Source of the DNA: Crocosphaera sp. UHCC 0190 | GTDB taxonomy: Bacteria; Cyanobacteriota; Cyanobacteriia; Cyanobacteriales; Microcystaceae | DNA: 64,000 nt | Direction: 5' to 3' | NCBI RefSeq assembly: GCF_034932065.1 | Contig: NZ_JAYGHP010000001.1 | Location: forward strand, 372,001-436,000 | Part shown: piece by piece, positions 9,096 through 17,684 of the stretch | Layout of the letters: every line of letters starts with the position of its first letter | Numbering within the stretch: the stretch's first letter is position 1 | The notes under the pieces: generated by a model | The model's input: only the letters and a program-made list of their open reading frames with translations | Database searches by the model: none | What the model was told of the DNA's origin: nothing | Program-made: the position numbers and the translations under genes

Positions 9096-9212
9096 GAAGA
9101 TAAATAAAGTTTTGTTACTTTATCTATCATAGTCCATGATCGAGATTTGAGTGAAGAGTTAAGGCATTTTAGCCCTAATTATTAATGATAGATTGAAAAA
9201 AAGGTAATTATT

Positions 9213-10646
9213 ATGACTGATTTAGTGATTTTTTGGCATCGTCGTGATTTACGAATTTCTGATAATATTGGACTCGATAAAGCCTATCAACAGAGTTCTA
9301 AATTAGTGGGTTTATTTTGTTTAGACCCCAATATTTTAGGCAGAGATGATATTGCTCCTGCTAGAATCAGTTATATGCTTGGTTGTTTGGAAGAATTACA
9401 TAAAACTTATCAAAAATTAGGAGGTCGTTTATTAATTTTTCAAGCCCAACCGACTCAATTAATTCCCAAATTAGCTGAAGTTTTAAACCCTAAAACAGTT
9501 ATTTGGAATGAAGATGTAGAACCCTACAGTAAAGCACGCGATCGCCAAATAATTGAAGCTTTAAAAGAGAAAAGTATCAAGGTAGAAACTTATTGGGATC
9601 AACTATTACATAAACCAGGAGATATTTTAACGAAAAGTAATAATGAGCCTTATAAAGTTTATACTCCATTTTGGAGAACTTGGATAAAAGAAAAAAAAGC
9701 AGCTATTTCTGAGTCTATCAAGAACTTAGAAGGGTTAACTGATGAAGAAATAAAAATAGTTAAAAATCTAGGATTAATTGATTTACCAACAGCCAAAGAC
9801 TTAGGTTATGTATGGGATTACCCTTTGATTTTAGCACCAGGAGAAAATGCAGCAAGAGAACAATTAAATTATTTTTGTGAAGCCGCAATTTATAATTATC
9901 AAGAGCAGCGAAACTTACCTGCAATAGAGGGGACATCTCAACTCAGTGCTGCCTTAAAATTTGGGGTAATTGGTATTAGAGAAGTATGGCAAGCTGTCCT
10001 TAATGCCTATGAAAATAGCCGCAGTGATGAAGCAACAGAAAATATAGAAACCTGGCAAAAAGAATTAGCTTGGCGTGAATTTTATCAACATTGTTTATAC
10101 TTTTTTCCTGAATTAGCTGAGGGGCCATATCGAAAAGAATTTAAACATTTTCCTTGGAATAATAATGAGGAATATTTTCAAGCATGGTGTGAGGGAAAAA
10201 CCGGATATCCTATTGTTGATGCTGCTATGAGACAGTTAAACGAAACGGGATGGATGCACAATAGATGTCGAATGATTGTTGCTAGTTTTCTGACCAAAGA
10301 TTTAATTATAAATTGGCAATGGGGAGAAAAATATTTCATGCAGAAATTGATTGATGGGGACTTATCTGCTAATAATGGCGGATGGCAGTGGAGTGCATCA
10401 AGTGGTATGGACCCGAAACCATTACGCATTTTTAACCCTGCTAGTCAAGCCCAAAAATTCGACCCAGAAGCTGAATATATTCGTCAATGGTTGCCAGAGA
10501 TAAGTTCTCTTGATACCGAATATTTAGTCACAGGTAAAATTCCTCCTCTAGACTGTCATTCTTGTGGTTATCCTCAACCTATTGTAGACCACAAACAACA
10601 GCAAAGGGATTTTAAGAATAGGTATAAACAGATTAAAAATACTTAA
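9213..10646 (+). CDS. phrA: DNA photolyase of the cryptochrome/photolyase family (CPD class I)
   Basis: 477 residues. The N-terminal alpha/beta antenna domain begins [14 protein letters not shown] and resembles the 8-HDF-binding class I enzymes of cyanobacteria. The FAD-binding helical domain has [42 protein letters not shown] and [29 protein letters not shown]. These include the WQW and NNGGWQW tryptophans and the conserved N/R around the flavin. It repairs cyclobutane pyrimidine dimers using blue light. Length and motifs indicate an intact enzyme rather than a plant-like cryptochrome. The next gene starts 43 bp downstream on the same strand. Confidence 0.94.
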   Translation: MTDLVIFWHRRDLRISDNIGLDKAYQQSSKLVGLFCLDPNILGRDDIAPARISYMLGCLEELHKTYQKLGGRLLIFQAQPTQLIPKLAEVLNPKTVIWNEDVEPYSKARDRQIIEALKEKSIKVETYWDQLLHKPGDILTKSNNEPYKVYTPFWRTWIKEKKAAISESIKNLEGLTDEEIKIVKNLGLIDLPTAKDLGYVWDYPLILAPGENAAREQLNYFCEAAIYNYQEQRNLPAIEGTSQLSAALKFGVIGIREVWQAVLNAYENSRSDEATENIETWQKELAWREFYQHCLYFFPELAEGPYRKEFKHFPWNNNEEYFQAWCEGKTGYPIVDAAMRQLNETGWMHNRCRMIVASFLTKDLIINWQWGEKYFMQKLIDGDLSANNGGWQWSASSGMDPKPLRIFNPASQAQKFDPEAEYIRQWLPEISSLDTEYLVTGKIPPLDCHSCGYPQPIVDHKQQQRDFKNRYKQIKNT

Positions 10647-10671
10647 ATATGGTATGATTAGGAAGTATTAA

Positions 10672-11463
<792 letters not shown>

Positions 11464-11471
11464 TAATAATA

Positions 11472-11494
11472 GGTGAGCATTATCTATGCTCACC
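11472..11494 (+). terminator. Hairpin after the SDR gene
   Basis: GGTGAGCAT (11472-11480) pairs perfectly with ATGCTCACC (11486-11494) over a 5-nt loop, eight bases after the stop codon. The downstream sequence is AT-rich but lacks a long T-run. The arms resemble the GTGGGCAT...GCCCAC repeat found elsewhere in the window. Confidence 0.55.
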
Positions 11495-11527
11495 AAATAA
11501 TAAACTTATCACTGGAGATTAACTTAA

Positions 11528-12058
11528 ATGTCGATATTGAGACGATACACACAGCTAATTTTAATAGGGTTTACCTTGATGCCTATCAGTTTTTGGGGAT
11601 TAGGAATTAATATACCCACAGTCAAAGCACAATCTATCAATCAAGCAGTTATTTTTGATCCTCCTTCCAATATTAGATTATCTCCAAATGGAAATGTTTT
11701 ATGCTCGATAAAAGTTGTTACTTCGATTAATATTTACGGTTCAAAAAATGAATGGTATATCACTGATATTTGCGGACAGATGGGATATATTCATCAGAGT
11801 CAAATTCGTTTTCAATCAAACTCACAAGGGACATCTGAATCTGTCTTTTGTGAAGTGATTAATATTAAAACAGGTCAATTGGCTCTGCGTTTTACTCCCA
11901 ATGGGGAATCAAGGGCTGGACTTAATAATGGTAATATTGTTCAGTTCCTATCTCAACAAAATACTTGGTATAAAGTTAAGGTTATTAAAGGGCCAAATAA
12001 TCAAGTCAATGGATTAGAAGGTTGGGTAAATTCTAATTATCTTTCTTGTTATAATTAG
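11528..12058 (+). CDS. Exported protein with two bacterial SH3-like repeats
   Basis: 176 residues. A signal peptide covers about residues 1-35 (RRYTQLILIGFTLMPISFWGLG...VKAQS, with AxA-like cleavage). Two repeats follow, each with a PNGxxL...V...W pattern: SPNGNVLCSIKVVTSINIYGSKNEWYIT and TPNGESRAGLNNGNIVQFLSQQNTWYKV. Each ends in a GxI or GWV strand as in SH3b domains. Four cysteines could form disulfides. Such modules usually bind peptidoglycan or other envelope ligands in the periplasm. No catalytic domain is attached. It precedes an SGNH hydrolase by 43 bp, so the two may be co-transcribed envelope genes. Confidence 0.8.
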   Translation: MSILRRYTQLILIGFTLMPISFWGLGINIPTVKAQSINQAVIFDPPSNIRLSPNGNVLCSIKVVTSINIYGSKNEWYITDICGQMGYIHQSQIRFQSNSQGTSESVFCEVINIKTGQLALRFTPNGESRAGLNNGNIVQFLSQQNTWYKVKVIKGPNNQVNGLEGWVNSNYLSCYN

Positions 12059-12101
12059 AGCTTTTTATTATAATATTTTTGAAATAAGGAAATTGTAGTG
12101 T

Positions 12102-12869
12102 ATGAGCAACAAAACGAGAAATCTATTATATCTTTCTCTTTCTATCAATTTTATTTTTGTCATTTTAACGACTACATTCCTTATTAGAAAAGGGGGAATT
12201 TATTACTTAGCTAAAAAATTACAATCTTTAAATTCAATAAGGCAGCAAACAGAATTATCATCAAAAAGTAAACCTCGTCGTCAAACTTATCAAGGAAGAT
12301 ACTATCAAGCAAAAAGTACAATTTTTCAACAACTGCCTAACTCTAATCAAGAAATTATTTTTCTAGGAGACAGTTTAACTGATCAAGGAGAATGGTCAGA
12401 AATTTTGCAAAATTCTAAAGTTATTAATCGAGGAATTAGTGGGGATACAACCGAAGGTGTACTTAATCGATTTGATGAAATTATAGCAGCGAAACCTAAA
12501 AAAATCTTTCTTATGATTGGCACTAATGATATCTGGAATGAACAGAAAACCGTTGATGAAATTATCATTAATTATCGTAATATACTGAATATAATTAAAA
12601 CTCAAAGTCCTCAAACAAAAGTTTATATTCAAAGTCTCTTACCTGTTAATAACCTTAAGTATAATATTAAGATTAATAATGATGATGTATTCTTGGTTAA
12701 CGATAATCTCAAAAAACTTGCCCAAGAATTTAATTATCAATATATAGATTTATCTTCCAGTTTTCTTGATACTTCAAAACAACTTAATCCTAATTATACC
12801 TATGATGGTGTTCACCTCAATGGTAAGGGTTATTTACTCTGGGGAAAACTTATTAAAAACCATGTTTAA
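12102..12869 (+). CDS. SGNH/GDSL-family hydrolase, membrane-anchored
   Basis: 255 residues. An N-terminal membrane segment (about 7-28) anchors or exports the protein, followed by a short linker. The four SGNH blocks are visible: GDSLTD (S91 nucleophile), NRGISGDTT (Gly block, 109-117), IGTNDIW (Asn block, 139-145), and YDGVHLNGKGY (D235 and H238). This family cleaves ester bonds in lipids or acetylated polysaccharides at the envelope. The substrate cannot be read from the sequence. It lies 43 bp after the SH3-like exported protein. Confidence 0.88.
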   Translation: MSNKTRNLLYLSLSINFIFVILTTTFLIRKGGIYYLAKKLQSLNSIRQQTELSSKSKPRRQTYQGRYYQAKSTIFQQLPNSNQEIIFLGDSLTDQGEWSEILQNSKVINRGISGDTTEGVLNRFDEIIAAKPKKIFLMIGTNDIWNEQKTVDEIIINYRNILNIIKTQSPQTKVYIQSLLPVNNLKYNIKINNDDVFLVNDNLKKLAQEFNYQYIDLSSSFLDTSKQLNPNYTYDGVHLNGKGYLLWGKLIKNHV

Positions 12870-12913
12870 CAGAAAATTTAATAGTAATTGTTAAGCTACT
12901 CCATAATCCGTAA

Positions 12914-13012
12914 CTAAGGAAAATAGTGATAGAATTCTCGTCTGTGTAAAATGGGAATCACAACTGCTTTTTTGTTGCCATTTTCATCGGTTAAATATTC
13001 AATTTCCAGCAT
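12914..13012 (-). pseudogene. Short antitoxin-like remnant
   Basis: A 32-codon ORF encodes a peptide beginning MLEIEYLTDENGNKKAVVIP. I recall this N-terminus from small cyanobacterial antitoxin-like proteins that precede RelE-type toxins. The normal remainder is missing: after VVIPI the reading runs into LHRREFYHYFP and stops. No toxin follows. It is best read as the surviving 5' end of a lost toxin-antitoxin pair; family recall is the only support. Confidence 0.35.
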
Positions 13013-13079
13013 TTTATACCTCAGCATTATCATTGATTTTATTATAGCGATCGCTTGCCCAAATTTTTCCTTTAAATAA

Positions 13080-13107
13080 GTAGGGGCAATTCATGAATTG
13101 CCCCTAC
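13080..13107. repeat. Perfect 28-bp palindrome with AATTCATGAATT core
   Basis: GTAGGGGCAATTCA is followed directly by its exact reverse complement. Similar copies with T for C lie at 16755-16782 and 47892-47919. It is in the roughly 300-bp gap after the SGNH hydrolase. Apart from the short antitoxin-like remnant and a HIP1 site near 13047, nothing else is visible there. Confidence 0.8.
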
Positions 13108-13170
13108 AGGATTTCTGACTTATCTAAAATGTATTTAAAATGGGTTTTAGCTTACTGCCCATCCTAACAG

Positions 13171-13419
13171 TTATTTCTTTAATTTCTTCAAGGCAGAATT
13201 GACACCCAAACCACCCAATGCTAATAATCCTAACAAGGAACCGGGTTCAGGAACAGGGGTAGGATCAGCAACAGGAGTAACTTCTATGGCTGACCATTGC
13301 AGAACATCATTCCCATCAACATTCATATTTGTAACAGTAATGGTTTGTCCTGCAGCAACAGTAAACTGATTACTAAAGTTTCGCAAACCATTGCTGAAAG
13401 GTGAATTTTCTATTTTTTG
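13171..13419 (-). pseudogene. PEP-CTERM protein, 5'-truncated
   Basis: The frame is open from just after a TAA at 13420-13422 to the stop at 13171, but no signal peptide or good start exists; the first start-like codon is a TTG at 13386. The visible product has a short beta-rich part (FTVAAGQTITVTNMNV) and a classic PEP-CTERM tail. That tail is VPEPGSLLG, a hydrophobic LLALGGLGV segment and a basic SALKKLKK end. PEP-CTERM proteins need an N-terminal signal peptide for export before exosortase processing, so this copy should be non-functional. Confidence 0.7.
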
Positions 13420-13505
13420 TTAGTATTTGTTCGATTTTTGTTGTGATTACTAAATTCATAACTTATAAGTTATAATCAATAGATACAATAATTAATTATT
13501 AATTA

Positions 13506-14702
13506 TTATTCAGGAATTTGTGCCACGATATATTTACCAATTTCTAAGGATGCAGTAGCAGCAGGAGAAGGGGCATTACAAACGTGCATTGCCTGTTCAT
13601 TTTGGATGATTAAAAAGTCATCCACTAACTTACCATCTGCTTTTAAAGCTTGGGCCCTAACCCCTGCTTCACAAGGTATAATATCATCAGCCGTAACATC
13701 AGGAATTAATTGCTGTAAACTATTAACAAAAGCTGCTTTGCTAAAAGAGCGAATTATCTCTTTTATTCCCTCATCTGCGTGTTTTGCAGCTAACTTCCAA
13801 AACCCAGGATAAGTCATTACTTCAGCAAATTCTTTTAAGTCAAAATCTGTCTTTTTATAGCCTTCTCTTTTCAAACTTAATACCGCATTCGGCCCCGCAT
13901 GAATACTCCCATCAATCATCCGAGTAAAATGTACCCCTAAAAAGGGAAATTCAGGGTTAGGAACGGGATAAATGAGAGTTTTGACCAAATAACGTTTTTC
14001 AGGCTTTAATTGATAGTATTCACCGCGAAAGGGAACGATTTTCGCTTGGGGGTTCACCCCGTCTAATTCGGCCATGCGATCGCTATATAATCCCGCACAA
14101 TTAATAATAAATTTAGCTTCAATTTCCCCTTTTGTTGTTTCTAAAATCTTACTTTGTTTGGTATTTTTAATCTTAATAACCTTAGTATTAAACTGAATTT
14201 CTCCACCTTGTTGTTGAATTAATTCTGCATACTTTTGACAGACTTTTTTATAATCAGCAATTCCCGAAGTGGGAACATAAATTCCTCCTAAACAACTTAC
14301 ATAGGGTTCTTTTTCTTTAACTTGTTCAGAGGATATTTTCTTAACCTGTAACCCATTTTCTAAACCCCGTTGATAAAGATTATCTAATAAAGGCAATTCT
14401 TGTTCTTTAGTAGCAACAATTACCTTACCACATACCTCATGAGGAATATTATATCTTTGGCAAAATTCTACCATAGACTGACTTCCTGCGCGGGTAAATT
14501 TCGCTTTAAAACTACCAGGTTTATAATAGATACCAGAATGTATTACCCCACTATTATGACCTGTTTGGTGAGCAGCAACTTCTCCTTCTTTTTCCAGAAC
14601 AATTAAAGATAATTTAGGGAACTTTTGTCCTAACATCATTGCTGTCGAGAGTCCAATAATACCCCCACCAATAATTGCAAAATCGTACATTTGATCATCC
14701 AT
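13506..14702 (-). CDS. lhgO: L-2-hydroxyglutarate dehydrogenase/oxidase (FAD-dependent)
   Basis: 398 residues from the ATG at 14702 (another in-frame ATG at 14690; an upstream extension to 14768 encodes an unlikely hydrophobic leader). The FAD motif DFAIIGGGIIGLSTAMML is followed by VLEKEGEVAAHQTGHNSGVIHSGIYYKPGS, a highly characteristic LhgO/L2HGDH block. Further blocks are KFIINCAGLYSDRMA, PFRGEYYQL, FPFLGVHFTRMIDGSIHAGPNAVL and a C-terminal CNAPSPAATASLEIG. It oxidises L-2-hydroxyglutarate to 2-oxoglutarate, a metabolite-repair function, at the inner face of the membrane. Complete and apparently monocistronic. Confidence 0.92.
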   Translation of the reverse strand: MDDQMYDFAIIGGGIIGLSTAMMLGQKFPKLSLIVLEKEGEVAAHQTGHNSGVIHSGIYYKPGSFKAKFTRAGSQSMVEFCQRYNIPHEVCGKVIVATKEQELPLLDNLYQRGLENGLQVKKISSEQVKEKEPYVSCLGGIYVPTSGIADYKKVCQKYAELIQQQGGEIQFNTKVIKIKNTKQSKILETTKGEIEAKFIINCAGLYSDRMAELDGVNPQAKIVPFRGEYYQLKPEKRYLVKTLIYPVPNPEFPFLGVHFTRMIDGSIHAGPNAVLSLKREGYKKTDFDLKEFAEVMTYPGFWKLAAKHADEGIKEIIRSFSKAAFVNSLQQLIPDVTADDIIPCEAGVRAQALKADGKLVDDFLIIQNEQAMHVCNAPSPAATASLEIGKYIVAQIPE

Positions 14703-14806
14703 AAAAAATGATTTAATTGCTATTAGTCCACTATAATCTATTAGTAGGAGTATTGTCGATAACAACACTCCCTTAACCCTAGACTAAACATTCTTAGAAT
14801 ACAGTA

Positions 14807-15121
14807 TTATTGGATTTCAGATTTCATCCTTTCTAACGTCATATTCATTTGATCAAACATTTGTTGTGGTGTCATCCCAAATTGTCCTAATTGAGTTTTT
14901 AACTGTTGAACTGTCATTTGGGCCATAAAATCTTCTGATAACTCAAAGCGTTTCATAAAGATTTTGTAACGCTCCATGAGTGCTTCCATTTGGTCAATGA
15001 AAATCTTTTTACCTTCACGATCAAATTTACCATATTCACCCCCCAATTGCATCAGGGATTGATAATCTTCAAACAGATGTTGAGCTTCTTGCTGGACGAC
15101 TTCTGAATCAAAAAATCCCAT
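14807..15121 (-). CDS. DUF1825 family protein
   Basis: 104 residues, the normal length for this cyanobacterial and plastid-lineage family. The sequence starts MGFFDSEVVQQEAQHLFEDYQ, contains KFDREGKKIFIDQMEALMERYKIFMKRFELSEDFMAQMT, and is almost entirely amphipathic helix. No function is established for the family. It is cytosolic by composition. It lies upstream of lhgO on the same strand with a 104-bp gap. Confidence 0.9.
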   Translation of the reverse strand: MGFFDSEVVQQEAQHLFEDYQSLMQLGGEYGKFDREGKKIFIDQMEALMERYKIFMKRFELSEDFMAQMTVQQLKTQLGQFGMTPQQMFDQMNMTLERMKSEIQ

Positions 15122-15318
15122 TGTTATCTCACTTTTTAGTAAAATTAGGTTAACTTACTCGATGTCATTAACTGACGGTTATTTTATTGTAAAGTAGTTA
15201 AAAGTTCCTGAAAACTACGGTTTACCGAATAATCCTAACAATTTGGGAACTCCTACCCTCGACCATCGTCAGTTAAACTAGACTGAAATTGTGAACTTGA
15301 CTGTTAGACTCAAACCCC

Positions 15319-15738
15319 ATGTCACCCTTGGAAAAGCTATTCAGCCAGCCAAAAAACCGTAAAATGGGGATTATTCTGGCTTTACTGTCTACCATCATAC
15401 CTTGGCCCATTGCAGGAATCCATAAATTTTATTTAGGACAACCTGTGTGGGGTGTCATCTATTTTTTGCTTTGGAATACCCCCATACCTTCTATTGCTTG
15501 TGCGATCGATGCTGTTTGGTATTTTGTCCAAGGAGAAGAACAATTTAATGCTCAATTTAATGGGTTGTCTTCCAATCATGCTCAACAATCTTATCTTAAT
15601 TCTAGCAAATTAGAACCGATTCAAGTTGGGGTAATTTCTGAAGCATTGCGAGAGTTAGATAAGTTACGGGAAGATGGGTTAGTCTCTGATTATGAATTTG
15701 AACAAAAACGCCGTCAACTATTAGATCGCATTTCTTGA
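15319..15738 (+). CDS. TM2-domain membrane protein with SHOCT-like C-terminus
   Basis: 139 residues. A TM2 module spans about residues 15-70: two membrane segments with the family's turn GIHKFYLGQPVWGVIYFLLW, then a short CAIDAVWYFVQGEE strand. The last 30 residues (LRELDKLREDGLVSDYEFEQKRRQLLDRI) have the SHOCT pattern of a short helical oligomerisation motif. Such proteins sit in the plasma membrane; no biochemical role is known. It is followed after 22 bp by an HhH protein, suggesting an operon of three genes. Confidence 0.85.
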   Translation: MSPLEKLFSQPKNRKMGIILALLSTIIPWPIAGIHKFYLGQPVWGVIYFLLWNTPIPSIACAIDAVWYFVQGEEQFNAQFNGLSSNHAQQSYLNSSKLEPIQVGVISEALRELDKLREDGLVSDYEFEQKRRQLLDRIS

Positions 15739-15760
15739 TTATTACTTTTAACTTAAACTC

Positions 15761-16300
15761 ATGACTTTTTCTGCTTGGGCTAAAAAATTAAATCCCCAAA
15801 AACAAAGAATTCGTCAGCAAATTTTGAATGATCCTTATTATCGCTTTGCTTCTTTAGAAGAAGTAGCGATCGCGGCTGAATTAGGGATTAAAATTGAAGT
15901 GAGTTGTGGCAATGTTGATGATTTTTTGAGATTACCAGGAATCTCTATTCATCAAGCTCGCAATTTAGTAGAATTGATTAACAGTGGCGTTGAAATTTTA
16001 TGCTTAGAAGATTTGTCTGCTGCTTTAAATATCCCCTTACAACGTCTTAAAGCTTTAGCACCTATTTTGTCCTTTTGCTATTACGATCCAGATAGTTTAC
16101 TAACCCCCCAGAAAATTAATATTAATACAGCAACAGTTGAACAACTTCAAAATATTCCTTCTCTAGATAATTTTATTATTCAAAAACTTATTAATAATCG
16201 TCAAGAATATGGGAATTATAAAAACTTAATTGACTTACAAAAAAGATTAGGTTTAAACAGTCAAATTATTTCCCAATTAATGCACTATCTTCAATTCTAA
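15761..16300 (+). CDS. Helix-hairpin-helix protein with ComEA-like repeats
   Basis: 179 residues. Two HhH-type segments are visible: DDFLRLPGISIHQARNLVELINSG (about 51-74) and the ComEA-like INTATVEQLQNIPSLDNFIIQKLINNRQEYGNYKNLIDLQKRLGL (about 121-165). HhH motifs bind DNA backbone non-specifically. Unlike ComEA it has no membrane anchor at the N-terminus, so a role in DNA uptake is not indicated. Its stop codon overlaps the next start (TAATG at 16298-16302), showing translational coupling. Confidence 0.83.
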   Translation: MTFSAWAKKLNPQKQRIRQQILNDPYYRFASLEEVAIAAELGIKIEVSCGNVDDFLRLPGISIHQARNLVELINSGVEILCLEDLSAALNIPLQRLKALAPILSFCYYDPDSLLTPQKININTATVEQLQNIPSLDNFIIQKLINNRQEYGNYKNLIDLQKRLGLNSQIISQLMHYLQF

Positions 16301-16758
16301 TGTTAACTTTTAAACGAAGCACTCTAATTAATGCCCCCATCGAAAAAGTCTGGGAATTTCACGAACGCCCCGATATTTTAGACATCTTAACTCCTCCTTG
16401 GCAACCCGTGCAAATCATCCGACGAGAAGGTGGTTTAGGGGTTGGTGCAGTTTCCGAATTTAGGCTAATTTTAGGCATAATTCCCATTCGTTGGATCGCC
16501 CGTCATACTGCTTGTGAAAAACCATATTTTTTTGTCGATAAACAAGAAATTGGCCCCATGAAATCCTGGGTACATCGTCATCAATTTACGGATGAAAATG
16601 GGAAAACACGCTTAACTGATGAGATACAATATGAAATTCCTGGGGGTATAATTATAGAGTTTCTAATTGGATGGTGGGTAGATTCTCGCTTACAAGAAAT
16701 GTTTCGTTATCGCCATGAAATAACTCAAAAAGAACTTACGGAACAACCCCACCCGTAG
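16300..16758 (+). CDS. SRPBCC-fold (START-like) protein
   Basis: 152 residues beginning with the family pattern FKRSTLINAPIEKVWEFHERPDILDILTPPW, then an alternating strand pattern and a long C-terminal helix (WWVDSRLQEMFRYRHEITQKEL). SRPBCC proteins form a hydrophobic pocket for lipids or polyketide-like ligands; no catalytic residues are known for this subgroup. The start overlaps the preceding stop by one base. The C-terminal few codons run into a 28-nt palindromic repeat, so the final residues may have been altered by its insertion. Confidence 0.83.
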   Translation: MLTFKRSTLINAPIEKVWEFHERPDILDILTPPWQPVQIIRREGGLGVGAVSEFRLILGIIPIRWIARHTACEKPYFFVDKQEIGPMKSWVHRHQFTDENGKTRLTDEIQYEIPGGIIIEFLIGWWVDSRLQEMFRYRHEITQKELTEQPHP

Positions 16759-16782
16759 GGGTAATTCATGAATTACCCTTAC
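16755..16782. repeat. 28-nt palindrome overlapping a gene end
   Basis: GTAGGGGTAATTCA pairs with TGAATTACCCTTAC with one G-T mismatch. The first four bases overlap the stop region of the SRPBCC gene. Placement directly at a stop codon is consistent with use as a terminator hairpin. Confidence 0.75.
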
Positions 16783-16793
16783 AAAAAGCGGTT

Positions 16794-16973
16794 CTACCGA
16801 ACTTGCCATGTAAAATTAATAAATGAATACAGGCTAAAGCCTTATTCTATAAGCACAAAGGCTGTCTACACAGCCTAACTTTCAGCCTGGGTAGCCAGGC
16901 TTAGTTCCTATCGCTTAACCCGATCGGGTTTAAGCCTGTAATTTTTAATCGTTTTACATCCTAGGTTCGGTAG
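16794..16973. repeat. 180-bp inverted-repeat element with three internal hairpins
   Basis: Terminal arms 16794-16815 and 16952-16973 are inverted repeats (about 18 of 22 positions, outer CTACCGAAC perfect). A second inner pair (TACAGGCT near 16832, AAGCCTGTA near 16932) continues the long stem. Inside are three hairpins: GGCTGT/ACAGCC near 16860, AGCCTGG/CCAGGCT near 16886, and CTTAACCCGATCGGGTTTAAG near 16914. There is no ORF. It is MITE-like or a branched structured RNA; it fills most of the gap before 17140. Confidence 0.65.
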
Positions 16974-17139
16974 AGGCCAAAAAGCATAAGTTAGATAAAC
17001 CAACCCTGATTCTTACAAATGTGATAAACGGTTCTACTTTGTCGATAACAAGGCAGCAAGCCATGACCCATAATAAAAGCAGCCCCCTAGCGGTAATTAG
17101 GGGATATCTCGAAAAATGATTCTAATCGGAGTTTAACTC

Positions 17140-17397
17140 ATGAGCGAACCAGTTACAGTCACCTACTCCTTAGAGGAAGTCCTGAAGCGCATTGAGGGCA
17201 AGCTAGACAAGATGGATGAACGCCTCACTAATTTAGAGGTAGGACAGGCAAAAATAACCGAGAAAGTCGAGGGGATAGATAATCGACTAAAAGCGGTTGA
17301 GGGGACTCAGAAAAATCAAGTTTGGGCATTAATCCTTCTTTTAGCCGGGGCGATCGCCACAGCCGGAGCTAGATTATTTTTCGCTGCCAATCCCTGA
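17140..17397 (+). CDS. Small coiled-coil protein with C-terminal membrane anchor
   Basis: 85 residues. Residues about 8-58 form heptad repeats (LKRIEGKLDKMDERLTNLEVGQAKITEKVEGIDNRLKAVEG), then one membrane helix (VWALILLLAGAIATAGARLFF). The pattern resembles hemolysin XhlA-type and tail-anchored helical proteins common in cyanobacteria, but no function is established. A GGAG lies about 10 bases upstream of the ATG. Just upstream, CCCCTAgcggtaatTAGGGG (near 17083-17102) could form a hairpin. No phage genes are nearby, so a holin-partner role is not supported by context. Confidence 0.75.
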   Translation: MSEPVTVTYSLEEVLKRIEGKLDKMDERLTNLEVGQAKITEKVEGIDNRLKAVEGTQKNQVWALILLLAGAIATAGARLFFAANP

Positions 17398-17684
17398 TCC
17401 GATACCGAAAGAGTTAGCGACGATGCCACCTTTAAAAAAATCATGGGCTAACCTTTGTCACATAAGAAAATTCTTCTTAAATTAAGGATTGCTTTAGGAA
17501 ACCTCATGCTAAGTTACCTAACAGAAGGGGTGAACAAACCCAGCAAAAATCTCTATTATCGTAAATAGAGACTAAACTCTATACTTGAGTGTCTCCATTA
17601 TCATCAGTATGGATGAGCTAAGATCGAATAGATCAAGTAGCTCACCGACGATCTGCTAAACTTGCCTGATTATTGTGAACAACT

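Noticed and set aside
17140..17397. Phage holin or XhlA haemolysin
   Set aside because: Only the coiled-coil plus single helix is shared; no phage genes around it.
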